Source: Streptomyces albiflavescens
GTDB taxonomy: Bacteria; Actinomycetota; Actinomycetes; Streptomycetales; Streptomycetaceae
Length of the DNA stretch: 64,000 nucleotides
NCBI RefSeq assembly: GCF_014645835.1
Contig: NZ_BMMM01000007.1
Coordinates: 146,831 to 210,830, forward strand
Direction: 5' to 3'
A program made the translations under genes and the position numbers. A model generated the notes under the pieces. The model made no database searches. It had not been told where the DNA came from and was given only the letters and a program-made list of their open reading frames with translations. Of the stretch, positions 31,908 to 41,169 are shown one piece after another (positions within the stretch are counted from its first letter, which is position 1; every line of letters begins with the position of its first letter).

Positions 31908-33833
31908 ATGACACGGGCAGCCGCCGTGCAACTCCCGCTCTGGGTGGCCGGTTTCGCACTGGGACCGGCCACCTTCGTGCTGGTCCGGGCCCGCCCGGGG
32001 CAGGCCATCGCCGACACACCGCAACTGGCCGCGCTGGAACTCGCGGCGGGCTGGGGCCTGTTGACCATCGGGCTGATCGCGCGGCTGCGCCGCCCGGACG
32101 ACCGCGGTGGTGTGCTGCTCGGGGCCGCGGGAGCCGGCTCGTTCCTCGCCGAATGGGCCAACCCTGGCATCACCTGGACACCCGCGTTCTCCGCGGGACT
32201 CGTGCTGTACGCGGCCGGACCACCCCTCGTGGCCCACGCGGTGCTGTCCCAGCCGTCCGGACGGACCGGCTCCAGGACCGTACGCGGCGTGATCCTGCTC
32301 GCGTACGCCAACGCCGTGCTGTGTCTCGGACTGCTCCAGGCGGTCGTGTACGACCCCTGGGGTGCGGGCTGCGTGGAGTGCCCGGGCAACGGTCTGCTGA
32401 TCGTCGCGAGCCCCGGCACGCTGGACGCGCTCGGCCGCACCGGGATCGCGGTCGGCGCCACCTGGCCGTGCGTCCTCGTCGTACTGCTGGGGTGGCGCGC
32501 CGTCCGGTCCTCCCCCGCGCTCCGTCGGCTCGCCGCTCCGATGTGGGCCGTGGGCGCCGTGTACTTGGCTCTGGTCGCGGCCGACTACGCGCACAGCCTG
32601 CCGCGGCACATGCTGAGCAACGACCCGACCGACCGTCGGCTGTGGCTGGCCCAGGAGGTGGCACTGCTGCTGCTCGCGGCCGCCGCGGCCTGGCCGTGGC
32701 TCCAGCAGCGCCGGACCCGCGACGCCCTGGCCGACCTGGTCGTGGAACTGGCCGCCGCCCCGGCACCGGGCGGCCTGCGCGACGCCCTCGCCCGGCTCCT
32801 CGGTGACCCTTCGCTGACACTCGCGTATCCCCTGGCGGACGGCAGGCTGGTCGACGCGCAAGGGCGCCCGACCGGCCTGCCCCGCCCGCACGGCGGCCGA
32901 GCGGTCCCCCACCTTGACCAGTCGTCGTCCTCGCGCCGCGGCGCGACGGGCCCGCGCGGTGCCGTGCGCGGCGACGAATCTGCCTCGCTCGGGGACGAAC
33001 CCGCCCCGCTCGGGGACCAAGCGGCTCCTTCCTCGGTCCCTCCGCCCAGACTCGCGCGGCGAGCTCGTCCCCCCGACCCCGTCAGCGCCTCGGGTGACAC
33101 ACCCCCCGCCCCCACCACGGTCACCGAACTGGTCCGCGGCAACCACACTCTCGCGCTCCTCGGCCATCGCCCCGAGTTGCTCTCCGAACCCGGTCTGGGC
33201 CCGGCCCAGGAGATCGCGAGAATCTCCCGGCTCGCCCTCGACAACGAGCGGCTGCACGCCGAACTGGCCGCGCGGATGGGCGACTTGCGGGCCTCGCAGG
33301 CGCGGATTGTCGCGGCCGGTGACGCCGAGCGCCGTCGGCTGGAGCGCGATCTGCACGACGGTGCCCAACAGCGCCTGCTGGCCCTGGCGTTGACGCTGCG
33401 CCTGGCCCGCGCGGGTGCCGTCGCGGCGTCCACGAAGGCCGACGAGGCGGAGCGCGGGCTGCGCGCGGCGGTGGCGGCGCTGCGTGCTCTGGCCCATGGG
33501 CTCTTCCCGGCCGTGCTGGCCGATGAAGGCCTCTCAGCCGCCGTCGGCGCACTCCTGGAGGAGACGCAGTCACCGGTCGAGGTGACGGCCCTGCCCGGGC
33601 GGCGACTCGGCCAAGCGGTCGAAGCGGCCGCCTACTTCACCATCGCCGAGGCGGTCGCGCACCACGCCACCGCGGTGAGTGCCAACGTCACGGACGGTCG
33701 ACTGCTCGTCGCGCTCGACGGCTGCCACGGCCTCGACCTTCTGCGCCTCGCCGACCGGGTCGGCGCCCTCGACGGCACGGTCACGGCCCCCGAACCCCCG
33801 CACACCGCGATCCGTGTGGAGATCCCATGCTGA
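31908..33833 (+). CDS. Histidine kinase with intact phospho-His but degenerate ATPase
   Basis: 641 residues. About eight membrane segments in the first 270 residues, a GAF-like region with a Ser/Pro/Glu-rich low-complexity insert (about 340-400), then a HisKA_3 core with the full acceptor motif RRRLERDLHDGAQQRLLAL (His483). The ATPase domain is decayed: the N box is EAVAHHATA (His585 at the Asn position), G1 is reduced to ALDGCHG and the ATP lid is missing. G2 (LRLADRVGALDG) is recognisable. It should accept phosphate but hardly bind ATP. Overlaps the NarL regulator by 7 bp. Confidence 0.85.
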   Translation: MTRAAAVQLPLWVAGFALGPATFVLVRARPGQAIADTPQLAALELAAGWGLLTIGLIARLRRPDDRGGVLLGAAGAGSFLAEWANPGITWTPAFSAGLVLYAAGPPLVAHAVLSQPSGRTGSRTVRGVILLAYANAVLCLGLLQAVVYDPWGAGCVECPGNGLLIVASPGTLDALGRTGIAVGATWPCVLVVLLGWRAVRSSPALRRLAAPMWAVGAVYLALVAADYAHSLPRHMLSNDPTDRRLWLAQEVALLLLAAAAAWPWLQQRRTRDALADLVVELAAAPAPGGLRDALARLLGDPSLTLAYPLADGRLVDAQGRPTGLPRPHGGRAVPHLDQSSSSRRGATGPRGAVRGDESASLGDEPAPLGDQAAPSSVPPPRLARRARPPDPVSASGDTPPAPTTVTELVRGNHTLALLGHRPELLSEPGLGPAQEIARISRLALDNERLHAELAARMGDLRASQARIVAAGDAERRRLERDLHDGAQQRLLALALTLRLARAGAVAASTKADEAERGLRAAVAALRALAHGLFPAVLADEGLSAAVGALLEETQSPVEVTALPGRRLGQAVEAAAYFTIAEAVAHHATAVSANVTDGRLLVALDGCHGLDLLRLADRVGALDGTVTAPEPPHTAIRVEIPC

Positions 33834-34501
33834 AGACCCCTCTGCGCGTGGTGATCGCGGACGACGAAGTGCTGCTGCGCGAGGGGCTGGAACGGCTGCT
33901 CACCGAGTCGGGTCTGGACGTCGTCGGCAAGGCGGGCACCGTACCCGAGCTGCTCGACGCCGTGGCGGTCACCGACCCGGACGTGACGATCGTCGACATC
34001 AGAATGCCACCGACCCACACGGACGAAGGCCTCGTGGCGGCAAGGGAGTTGGGCCACAAGCACCCGCGTGTCGGGGTCCTGCTCCTCTCCCATCACCTCG
34101 AGTCCACGTATGCGGTACGCCTGTTGGAACAGCACCCCGGCGGCGCGGGCTATCTCCTCAAGGACCGCATCCTCGATGTGATCGTCCTGGTGGACGCCCT
34201 GCACCGGATCGCCGACGGGGAGTGCGTGGTCGACCCGGCCATCGTCACCCGCCTGCTGGGCCGCCCTCGCCCCCGCTCACCCCTGCCGAAGCTGACGGAA
34301 CGGGAGAGCGAGGTTCTGCGCCTGATGGCCGAGGGCCGCTCCAACCGGGGCATCTGCGCTCGGCTCCACATGAGCCCGAAAACCCTGGAAGGCCACGTCC
34401 GCAGCATCTTCGGCAAGCTCGGCCTCCTCGACTCCCCCGACGACCACCGCCGCGTACTGGCCGTACTGGCCTATCTCCAGGTCTCCGTGGACCGCGCGTG
34501 A
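33827..34501 (+). CDS. NarL/FixJ family response regulator
   Basis: 224 residues. Receiver domain 1-125 with DD 12-13 (VIADDEVLLREG), phospho-acceptor D57 (VTIVDIRMPPTHTDEG) and conserved K (GYLLKDRI). The LuxR-type HTH is at about 155-215 (LTERESEVLRLMAEGRSNRG and SPKTLEGHVRSIFGKLGL). It overlaps the kinase gene by 7 bp, so it is the expected partner. Followed by a strong terminator. Confidence 0.93.
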   Translation: MLKTPLRVVIADDEVLLREGLERLLTESGLDVVGKAGTVPELLDAVAVTDPDVTIVDIRMPPTHTDEGLVAARELGHKHPRVGVLLLSHHLESTYAVRLLEQHPGGAGYLLKDRILDVIVLVDALHRIADGECVVDPAIVTRLLGRPRPRSPLPKLTERESEVLRLMAEGRSNRGICARLHMSPKTLEGHVRSIFGKLGLLDSPDDHRRVLAVLAYLQVSVDRA

Positions 34502-34540
34502 CCGTGCCCGACGGTCCCTGACCGCTCATCACCGCACAAA

Positions 34541-34580
34541 GCGATGGGCGACACCCCCAGTCGGGGGTGTCGCCCATCGC
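34541..34580. terminator. Bidirectional terminator between the regulator locus and the suf operon
   Basis: An 18-bp perfect stem, GCGATGGGCGACACCCCC at 34541-34558 with its complement at 34563-34580, around an AGTC loop. It lies between convergent gene ends (34501 and 34613), so it can stop both transcripts. Confidence 0.92.
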
Positions 34581-34612
34581 CAAGTGCGGAAGACCAAGGC
34601 GTACCGAAATAC

Positions 34613-34951
34613 TCAGACGTTGAAGCCGAGCGCCCGAAGCTGCTCGCGACCGTCATCCGTGATCTTGTCCGGGCCCCACGGCGGCATCCAGACCCAGTTG
34701 ATGCGCAGCTCGTTGACGAGGCCGTCCGTGGCGGACTTGGCCTGGTCCTCGATGACGTCGGTGAGCGGGCAGGCCGCGGACGTCAGGGTCATGTCGATCG
34801 TCGCGATGTTCGCGTCGTCGATGTGGATGCCGTAGATCAGGCCGAGGTTGACGACGTCGATGCCCAGCTCGGGGTCGACGACGTCGTACAGCGCCTCACG
34901 GATCTCCTCCTCGGAGGCCGGCTTCGTCGTCAGGGTCTCGTTCTCGCTCAT
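34613..34951 (-). CDS. sufT: SufT-type MIP18/DUF59 protein
   Basis: 112 residues. The DUF59 pattern is clear: IREALYDVVDPELGIDVVNL, then the reactive-Cys motif MTLTSAACPLTD and NWVWMPPWGPDKITDDGR. Proteins of this family help mature or deliver iron-sulfur clusters. It is the last gene of the suf operon, its start overlapping the sufU stop (ATGA). Confidence 0.92.
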   Translation of the reverse strand: MSENETLTTKPASEEEIREALYDVVDPELGIDVVNLGLIYGIHIDDANIATIDMTLTSAACPLTDVIEDQAKSATDGLVNELRINWVWMPPWGPDKITDDGREQLRALGFNV

Positions 34952-35412
34952 GCCGTCTTCCTCTCGGCGCTCTCGCCCAGGGCCTGGGCGGTCGCGTCCT
35001 TCCACGCCATCCAGCTCAGGAGGGCGCACTTGACCCGGGCCGGGTACTTGGAGACACCGGCGAACGCGACCGCGTCCTCCAGCACCTCCTCCATCGCGTC
35101 GTCCGGCTCGATCCGGCCCTTGGACTGCATCAGCTCCAGGAAGGTCTCCTGGATCTTCTGCGCCTCGGACACGTCCTTGCCGACCAGGAGCTCGTTCAGC
35201 ACGGAGGCCGAGGCCTGGCTGATCGAGCAGCCCTGGCCCTCGTACGAGATGTCCGCGATCCGCTCGCCGTCGTACTTCACGCGCAGCGTGATCTCGTCGC
35301 CGCACGTCGGGTTGACGTGGTGCACCTCGGCATCGCCATCCCGCAAGCCCCGCCCGTGCGGGTGCTTGTAGTGGTCCAGGATGACTTCCTGGTACATCGA
35401 ATCAAGCTTCAC
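34948..35412 (-). CDS. sufU: SufU, zinc-dependent sulfur acceptor for SufS
   Basis: 154 residues. The three Cys ligands are present (NPTCGDE, GQGCSIS, ARVKCALLSW) with the Asp in CGD, the zinc site typical of Gram-positive SufU. The insertion between the second and third Cys that separates SufU from IscU is also there. It takes persulfide from SufS for cluster assembly on SufBCD. It follows sufS by 14 bp. Confidence 0.95.
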   Translation of the reverse strand: MKLDSMYQEVILDHYKHPHGRGLRDGDAEVHHVNPTCGDEITLRVKYDGERIADISYEGQGCSISQASASVLNELLVGKDVSEAQKIQETFLELMQSKGRIEPDDAMEEVLEDAVAFAGVSKYPARVKCALLSWMAWKDATAQALGESAERKTA

Positions 35413-35426
35413 GTCTCAGCCGCTCC

Positions 35427-36683
35427 TCAGCCGAAGAAATTCCGGACGTGCTCCAGGCCCTCGACCAGTGCGTCGATCTCGGCCGGCGTGGAGTACAGAT
35501 AGAACGACGCTCGCGTGGTCGCAGGAATTCCGTACCGCAGGCAGACCGGGCGGGCGCAGTGGTGGCCGACCCGGACCGCGATGCCCTGCTCGTCCAGGAC
35601 CTGGCCCACGTCGTGCGGATGGATGTCACCCAGCGTGAACGAGATCGCCGCGCCGCGGTCCTCGGCCGTGGTCGGGCCGATGATCCGCAGGTCGGGGACC
35701 TCGGCGAGCCGCTTCACCGCGTACTCGGTGAGCGCGTGCTCGTGGGCGAGGATCTTGTCCATGCCGATCGAGTTCAGGTAGTCGATCGCCGCGCCCAGAC
35801 CGACCGCCTGCGCGATCGGCGGGGTACCCGCCTCGAACTTGTGCGGGGCCGGGGCGTACGTCGACGAGTGCATCGACACGGTCTCGATCATCTCGCCGCC
35901 ACCGAGGAACGGCGGCAGGTCCTCCAGGAGTTCCTGGCGGCCCCAGAGGACACCGATGCCCGTCGGACCGCACATCTTGTGGCCGGTGAAGGCCACGAAG
36001 TCGGCCTGCAGTGCCTGCACGTCCATCGGCATGTGCGGCGCGGCCTGCGAGGCGTCGATGCACACAAGCGCACCGACCTCCTGCGCCCGGCGGACTATCG
36101 CCTCGACCGGGTTGACCGTGCCCAGGATGTTCGACACCAGCACGAAGGAGACGATCTTCGTCTTCTCCGTGATGATCTCGTTGATGTTCGAGAGGTCGAG
36201 ACGGCCGTCGTCGGTCAGGCCGAACCACTTCAGCTTCGCGCCCGTGCGCTGCGACAGCAGCTGCCACGGAACGATGTTGGAGTGGTGCTCCATCTCCGTG
36301 ATGACGATCTCGGTCTCGTGGTCGACCCGGTAGGGCTCGTCGGCCCAACCGAGCATGTTGGCCACGAGGTTGAGCGACTCGGAGGCGTTCTTGGTGAAGA
36401 TCACCTCATCGCGGCTCGGCGCGTTGATGAACGCGGCGACCTTGTCGCGCGCGCCCTCGTACAGCGCCGTGGCCTCCTCGGCGAGCACATGCACACCGCG
36501 GTGGACGTTGGCGTTGTAGCGCTCGTAGTACTCACTGAGGGCGTCCAGCACCTGGCGCGGCTTCTGCGAGGTCGCCGCATTGTCCAGGTACACGAGCTTC
36601 TTGCCGTCGTGGACCAGTCGGTCCAGGACGGGGAAGTCCTTGCGGATCGCCTCGGTGTCGAGGAGGCCCGGCAGCTGTGTCAC
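35427..36683 (-). CDS. sufS: Cysteine desulfurase SufS
   Basis: 418 residues, group II cysteine desulfurase. PLP features: VYLDNAATSQKPRQVLDALS, ITEMEHHSNIVPW, the Schiff-base Lys in FVAFTGHKMCGPTG, and the persulfide Cys in HHCARPVCLRYG (RxGxHC-type loop VRVGHHCARPVC). It releases sulfur from cysteine to SufU. The start overlaps the sufC stop by 4 bp. Confidence 0.97.
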   Translation of the reverse strand: MTQLPGLLDTEAIRKDFPVLDRLVHDGKKLVYLDNAATSQKPRQVLDALSEYYERYNANVHRGVHVLAEEATALYEGARDKVAAFINAPSRDEVIFTKNASESLNLVANMLGWADEPYRVDHETEIVITEMEHHSNIVPWQLLSQRTGAKLKWFGLTDDGRLDLSNINEIITEKTKIVSFVLVSNILGTVNPVEAIVRRAQEVGALVCIDASQAAPHMPMDVQALQADFVAFTGHKMCGPTGIGVLWGRQELLEDLPPFLGGGEMIETVSMHSSTYAPAPHKFEAGTPPIAQAVGLGAAIDYLNSIGMDKILAHEHALTEYAVKRLAEVPDLRIIGPTTAEDRGAAISFTLGDIHPHDVGQVLDEQGIAVRVGHHCARPVCLRYGIPATTRASFYLYSTPAEIDALVEGLEHVRNFFG

Positions 36684-37444
36684 GCGGATACGCCACCCTT
36701 CGTGTAAGCCTCGTAGCCCTCGTTCTCCAGCTTGTCGGCGAGCTCGGCGCCGCCGGACTCGACGATCCGGCCGGCGGAGAAGACATGGACGAAGTCGGGC
36801 TTGATGTAGCGCAGGATGCGCGTGTAGTGGGTGATCAGCATGGTGCCGACCTCGCCGGTCTCGCGGACGCGGTTGACGCCCTCGGAGACGATACGCAGGG
36901 CGTCGACGTCCAGGCCGGAGTCGGTCTCGTCGAGGATCGCGATCTTCGGCTTGAGCAGCTCCAGCTGAAGGATCTCGTGGCGCTTCTTCTCACCGCCGGA
37001 GAAGCCCTCGTTCACGTTGCGCTCGGCGAAGGAGGGGTCCATGGAGAGGCGCTCCATGGTCTCCTTGACCTCCTTCACCCAGGTGCGCAGCTTGGGAGCC
37101 TCACCGCGCACGGCCGTGGCCGAGGTGCGCAGGAAGTTGGAGACCGAGACGCCGGGGACCTCGACCGGGTACTGCATCGCCAGGAACAGGCCCGCGCGGG
37201 CACGCTCGTCGACGGACATCTCCAGGACGTCCTCGCCGTCGAGGGTGACGGTGCCGCTGGTGATCGTGTACTTCGGGTGGCCCGCGAGCGAGTAGGCGAG
37301 GGTCGACTTGCCGGAGCCGTTGGGGCCCATGATGGCGTGCGTCTCGCCCTGCTTCACGGTGAGGTCGACGCCCTTGAGGATCTCCTTCGTGGCGTTGTCG
37401 GCCTCGACGGTGACGTGCAGGTCGTGGATTTCAAGCGTTGCCAT
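36680..37444 (-). CDS. sufC: SufC, ABC-type ATPase of the SufBCD scaffold
   Basis: 254 residues. Walker A GPNGSGKSTLAYSLAG, the Q-loop region around FLAMQYPVEVPG, ABC signature GFSGGEKKRHEILQLEL, Walker B KIAILDETDSGLD with the Glu, and switch His in LITHYTRIL. The SufC hallmark is the conserved TD(S)GLD. It powers the conformational changes that open SufB-SufD during cluster assembly. Confidence 0.97.
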   Translation of the reverse strand: MATLEIHDLHVTVEADNATKEILKGVDLTVKQGETHAIMGPNGSGKSTLAYSLAGHPKYTITSGTVTLDGEDVLEMSVDERARAGLFLAMQYPVEVPGVSVSNFLRTSATAVRGEAPKLRTWVKEVKETMERLSMDPSFAERNVNEGFSGGEKKRHEILQLELLKPKIAILDETDSGLDVDALRIVSEGVNRVRETGEVGTMLITHYTRILRYIKPDFVHVFSAGRIVESGGAELADKLENEGYEAYTKGGVSA

Positions 37445-37451
37445 GGGTTCC

Positions 37452-37772
37452 TCAGGACTCCTGGGTGAGGGAGACGAGTACGTCGTCCCCTTCGATCTGT
37501 ACGGGGTATACGGGGACGGGGCGCGTCGCGGGAAGGCCGGACGGCTTGCCGGTGCGGAGGTCGAAGCTGGAGCCGTGCAACCAGCACTCGATCTGACAGT
37601 CCTCCACCTCGCCCTCGGAGAGCGAGACGTTCGCGTGCGAGCAGACGTCGTAGATCGCGAACACCTCCCCCTCGGTCTTCACGACCGAGACCGGCGTGCC
37701 GTCGAGTTCCACCCGCTTCGGGGTGTCCTCCTCCAGCTCGCTCAGCCCACAGACGCGTACGAAGGTGGTCAT
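37452..37772 (-). CDS. Rieske [2Fe-2S] ferredoxin of the suf operon
   Basis: 106 residues. Rieske ligands C-x-H and C-x2-H seen in DVCSHANVSLSEGEVEDCQI and ECWLHGSSFD. Small non-heme-dioxygenase-type ferredoxin. Placed between sufC and sufD in actinobacterial suf operons. It may supply electrons or regulate assembly. The exact role is unproven. Its start overlaps the sufD stop (ATGA). Confidence 0.93.
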   Translation of the reverse strand: MTTFVRVCGLSELEEDTPKRVELDGTPVSVVKTEGEVFAIYDVCSHANVSLSEGEVEDCQIECWLHGSSFDLRTGKPSGLPATRPVPVYPVQIEGDDVLVSLTQES

Positions 37773-38953
37773 GCGACCGACGCCTCCAGCTCCTCTTCGA
37801 TCTTGGCGATGAGGCGCTCCTCGATGTCCTCGACGCCGATCTGCTGGACCAGCCCGGCGAAGAAGCCGCGGACCACCAGACGGCGGGCCTCGTGCTCCGG
37901 AATGCCGCGGGCCATCAGGTAGAAGAGCTGCTCGTCGTCGAAGCGGCCGGTCGCGGAGGCGTGTCCGGCGCCGACGATCTCGCCGGTCTCGATCTCCAGG
38001 TTCGGCACGGAGTCGACCCGGGCGCCGTCGGTCAGAACCAGGTTCCGGTTCATCTCGTACGTGTCCGTGCCCTCGGCCTTGGCCTCGATGAGGACGTCAC
38101 CGATCCACACCGCGTGCGCGCCGTCGCCCTGCAGCGCGCCCTTGTAGGCGACGTTCGACTTGCAGTGCGGGGTGTTGTGGTCGACGAGGAGGCGGTGCTC
38201 CTGGTGCTGGCCCGAGTCCGTGAAGTACAGGCCGAAGAGCTCGGCCTCGCCACCGGTGCCGGCGTAGGCCACACGCGGGTGGAGGCGTACGACGTCGCCG
38301 CCGAAGGTGACGACGAAGGACTTGAAGGTGGCGTCCCGGCCGATCAGCGCGTTGTGCTGGCCCACGTGCACGGCCTTGTCGTCCCAGTCCTGGACGGAGA
38401 CGACGGTGAGCTTGGCGCCGTCGCCCAGGATGTAGTCGACGTTGGCGGCGAGCACGGCGTCACCGGTGTGGTCGATGACGACGACGGCCTCGGCGAAGGC
38501 TCCGAGCTCCACGACCTGGTGGCCGTAGGCGACCCCGCCCTCGCCGTGCACGGCGATGCGGATGGGCTCGGTGAGCACCGCCTCCTTGGGGACGGTGACG
38601 ACACCGGCCTTCTCGAACGCCGAGTACGCCTGGGCGGCGATGCGGTCCACCGGGGTGCCGGCCTTGCCCAGCCGGGCGTCGTCGCGGCCGACGGTCTCGA
38701 CGATGACGCCCTCGGGCGCCTCGATGCCGATCGTCACGCCGTCGCCGGTCGCGACCGCGGTGCCGTCGTGCAGCCCGCGCAGGCGCTCCAGCGGGGTGAA
38801 CCGCCACTCCTCCTCGCGGCCGTGCGGGACCGGGAAGTCCGCCACGTCGAAGGACGGGGGCGCGCTCATGCGCGTGGCGACGGTCGACTCGGCGGCCACC
38901 GCGATCTGGCCGGCGGTGGTGGATCCCACCGGGATGTTCTGAGCCTCAGCCAT
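37769..38953 (-). CDS. sufD: SufD scaffold subunit
   Basis: 394 residues of the SufB/SufD right-handed beta-helix fold. The N-terminal helical part ends in WRFTPLERLRGLHDG. The core has HQEHRLLVDHNTPHCKSNVA (with the conserved His of SufD), and the C-terminal signature GHASATGRFDDEQLFYLMARG and EHEARRLVVRGF. Pairs with SufB and binds SufC. Confidence 0.95.
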   Translation of the reverse strand: MAEAQNIPVGSTTAGQIAVAAESTVATRMSAPPSFDVADFPVPHGREEEWRFTPLERLRGLHDGTAVATGDGVTIGIEAPEGVIVETVGRDDARLGKAGTPVDRIAAQAYSAFEKAGVVTVPKEAVLTEPIRIAVHGEGGVAYGHQVVELGAFAEAVVVIDHTGDAVLAANVDYILGDGAKLTVVSVQDWDDKAVHVGQHNALIGRDATFKSFVVTFGGDVVRLHPRVAYAGTGGEAELFGLYFTDSGQHQEHRLLVDHNTPHCKSNVAYKGALQGDGAHAVWIGDVLIEAKAEGTDTYEMNRNLVLTDGARVDSVPNLEIETGEIVGAGHASATGRFDDEQLFYLMARGIPEHEARRLVVRGFFAGLVQQIGVEDIEERLIAKIEEELEASVA

Positions 38954-39008
38954 GGCTGTCGTAGTGCTCGCTTTCTGAGTAAGACGTGTGCTGACCGATG
39001 GGGCGGGG

Positions 39009-40430
39009 TTAGCCGACCGCGCCTTCCATCTGCAGCTCGATCAGCCGGTTGAGCTCAAGGGCGTACTCCATGGGCAGTTCCTTGGCGATCGGCTCGACGA
39101 AGCCGCGCACGATCATCGCCATCGCCTCGAACTCGGTCAGACCACGGCTCATCAGGTAGAAGAGCTGGTCCTCGGAGACCTTGGAGACGGTCGCCTCGTG
39201 GCCCATGGACACGTCGTCCTCACGGACGTCGACGTACGGGTACGTGTCGGAGCGGGAGATGGTGTCGACGAGCAGCGCGTCGCACAGCACGTTCGACTTG
39301 GATCCGGCCGCGCCCTCGCCGATCTCGACCAGGCCGCGGTAGGACGTACGACCGCCACCGCGCGCCACGGACTTCGACACGATGTTCGACGAGGTGTTCG
39401 GCGCCATGTGGACCATCTTGGAGCCGGCGTCCTGGTGCTGCCCCTCGCCCGCGAAGGCGATGGAGAGGGTCTCGCCCTTGGCGTGCTCGCCCATCAGGTA
39501 GACGGCCGGGTACTTCATGGTGACCTTGGAGCCGATGTTGCCGTCGATCCACTCCATGGTCGCGCCCTCGTACGCCACGGCGCGCTTGGTGACCAGGTTG
39601 TAGACGTTGTTCGACCAGTTCTGAATGGTCGTGTAGCGGCAGCGGGCGCCCTTCTTCACGATGATCTCGACCACCGCGGAGTGCAGGGAGTCCGACTTGT
39701 AGATCGGGGCCGTACAACCCTCGACGTAGTGGACGTAGGCGTCCTCGTCGACGATGATCAGCGTCCGCTCGAACTGGCCCATGTTCTCCGTGTTGATGCG
39801 GAAGTAGGCCTGGAGCGGAATCTCGACGTGCACGCCCTTCGGCACGTAGATGAAGGAGCCGCCGGACCACACGGCGGTGTTCAGCGACGCGAACTTGTTG
39901 TCACCGACCGGGATGACGGTGCCGAAGTACTCCTTGAAGAGCTCCGGGTGCTCCTTCAGGGCGGTGTCGGTGTCCAGGAAGATGACGCCCTGCTCCTCCA
40001 GGTCCTCGCGGATCTGGTGGTAGACGACCTCGGACTCGTACTGGGCCGCGACACCGGCGACGAGGCGCTGCTTCTCCGCCTCCGGGATGCCGAGCTTGTC
40101 GTACGTGTTCTTGATGTCCTCGGGCAGGTCCTCCCAGGACTCCGCCTGCTTCTCCGTGGAGCGTACGAAGTACTTGATGTTGTCGAAATCGATCCCCGAC
40201 AGGTCCGAGCCCCAGTTCGGCATGGGCTTCTTCTCGAAGAGGCGCAGACCCTTGAGGCGGAGCTTGGTCATCCACTCCGGCTCGCTCTTCTTCGACGAGA
40301 TGTCCCGGACGACGTCCTCGTTCAGACCGCGCTTCGCAGAGGCGCCGGCTTCGTCGGAGTCGGCCCAGCCGTATTCGTACTTGCCCAGACCCTCGAGTTC
40401 GGGGTGAGCAGTCTCCGTGGGGAGAGTCAT
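39009..40430 (-). CDS. sufB: SufB scaffold subunit
   Basis: 473 residues, close to the family norm. Signature blocks: GIDFDNIKYFVRSTEKQAES, VPKGVHVEIPLQAYFRINTE, EGCTAPIY (conserved Cys), MAPNTSSNIVSKSVARGGGR, and MGHEATVSKVSEDQLFYLMS. SufB is the main cluster-assembly subunit. First structural gene of the operon, directly after sufR (4-bp overlap). Confidence 0.97.
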   Translation of the reverse strand: MTLPTETAHPELEGLGKYEYGWADSDEAGASAKRGLNEDVVRDISSKKSEPEWMTKLRLKGLRLFEKKPMPNWGSDLSGIDFDNIKYFVRSTEKQAESWEDLPEDIKNTYDKLGIPEAEKQRLVAGVAAQYESEVVYHQIREDLEEQGVIFLDTDTALKEHPELFKEYFGTVIPVGDNKFASLNTAVWSGGSFIYVPKGVHVEIPLQAYFRINTENMGQFERTLIIVDEDAYVHYVEGCTAPIYKSDSLHSAVVEIIVKKGARCRYTTIQNWSNNVYNLVTKRAVAYEGATMEWIDGNIGSKVTMKYPAVYLMGEHAKGETLSIAFAGEGQHQDAGSKMVHMAPNTSSNIVSKSVARGGGRTSYRGLVEIGEGAAGSKSNVLCDALLVDTISRSDTYPYVDVREDDVSMGHEATVSKVSEDQLFYLMSRGLTEFEAMAMIVRGFVEPIAKELPMEYALELNRLIELQMEGAVG

Positions 40431-41137
40431 GCGGGGTTCCTCCCGGCCGTGCTTGCAGAAGTGTTATCGGTGTTCTTGGAAATCTTGGGGATGAACGTGG
40501 TGCACACGCCGTCGCCGTGGGCGATGGTGGCCAGCCGCTGGACATGCGTGCCGAGCAGTTGGGAGAAGATCTCGGTCTCCGCCTCGCACAGCTGCGGGAA
40601 CTGTTCGGCGACATGGACGACCGGGCAGTGGTGCTGGCACAGCTGCTCGCCGACCGGTGCGCTGCGCGCCGTAGCAGCGTACCCGTCCACGCTCAAGGCC
40701 TTGGCCAGCGCTTCCGTGCGCTCCCCGGGGTCGGCGGCCTCGACGGCCTTGCGATACGCGATCGCCTGGGCGGCCATCCTGGCGCGGGCGAAGGCGACGA
40801 CGGCCTCGTCCCCGCCCTCGCGTGCCGCGATCCAGCGCAGGGCGTCCGCGGCGAGCTTGTCGTAGGACTGGTCGAAGGCGTCCCGGCCGCAGTCGGTCAG
40901 GGCGAACACCTTGGCGGGACGGCCGCGCGTACGCGCTCCGTAGACCCGCTGCTCACGCGCTTCCACGACGTCGTCGGCGACAAGTGCGTCGAGATGACGG
41001 CGTACGGCGGCCTGGGTCAGTCCGAGACGTCCCGCGAGGTCGGCCACGGTCGACGGGCCGTGGTCCAGGATGGACCGCGCGACCCGGTTGCGGGTGGACC
41101 GCTCCCCGGTCGCGAGCTCCTCCTGGGGGGTACCCAT
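40427..41137 (-). CDS. sufR: SufR, iron-sulfur-sensing repressor of the suf operon
   Basis: 236 residues from the ATG at 41137, chosen because GGGAG lies 5-10 bp upstream. A longer frame to 41242 would run through the operator. Winged helix at about 15-80 (ILDHGPSTVADLAGRLGLTQ, AAVRRHLDALVADDVVE). The C-terminal Cys cluster QLCQHHCPVVHVAEQFPQLC provides cluster ligands. In cyanobacteria and Streptomyces avermitilis SufR with [4Fe-4S] represses suf, and loss of the cluster lifts repression (literature from memory). A matching SufR box lies just upstream. Confidence 0.93.
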   Translation of the reverse strand: MGTPQEELATGERSTRNRVARSILDHGPSTVADLAGRLGLTQAAVRRHLDALVADDVVEAREQRVYGARTRGRPAKVFALTDCGRDAFDQSYDKLAADALRWIAAREGGDEAVVAFARARMAAQAIAYRKAVEAADPGERTEALAKALSVDGYAATARSAPVGEQLCQHHCPVVHVAEQFPQLCEAETEIFSQLLGTHVQRLATIAHGDGVCTTFIPKISKNTDNTSASTAGRNPA

Positions 41138-41169
41138 GGGGGTCTCCCGAGCCTCGCCAACGTTTTTCA

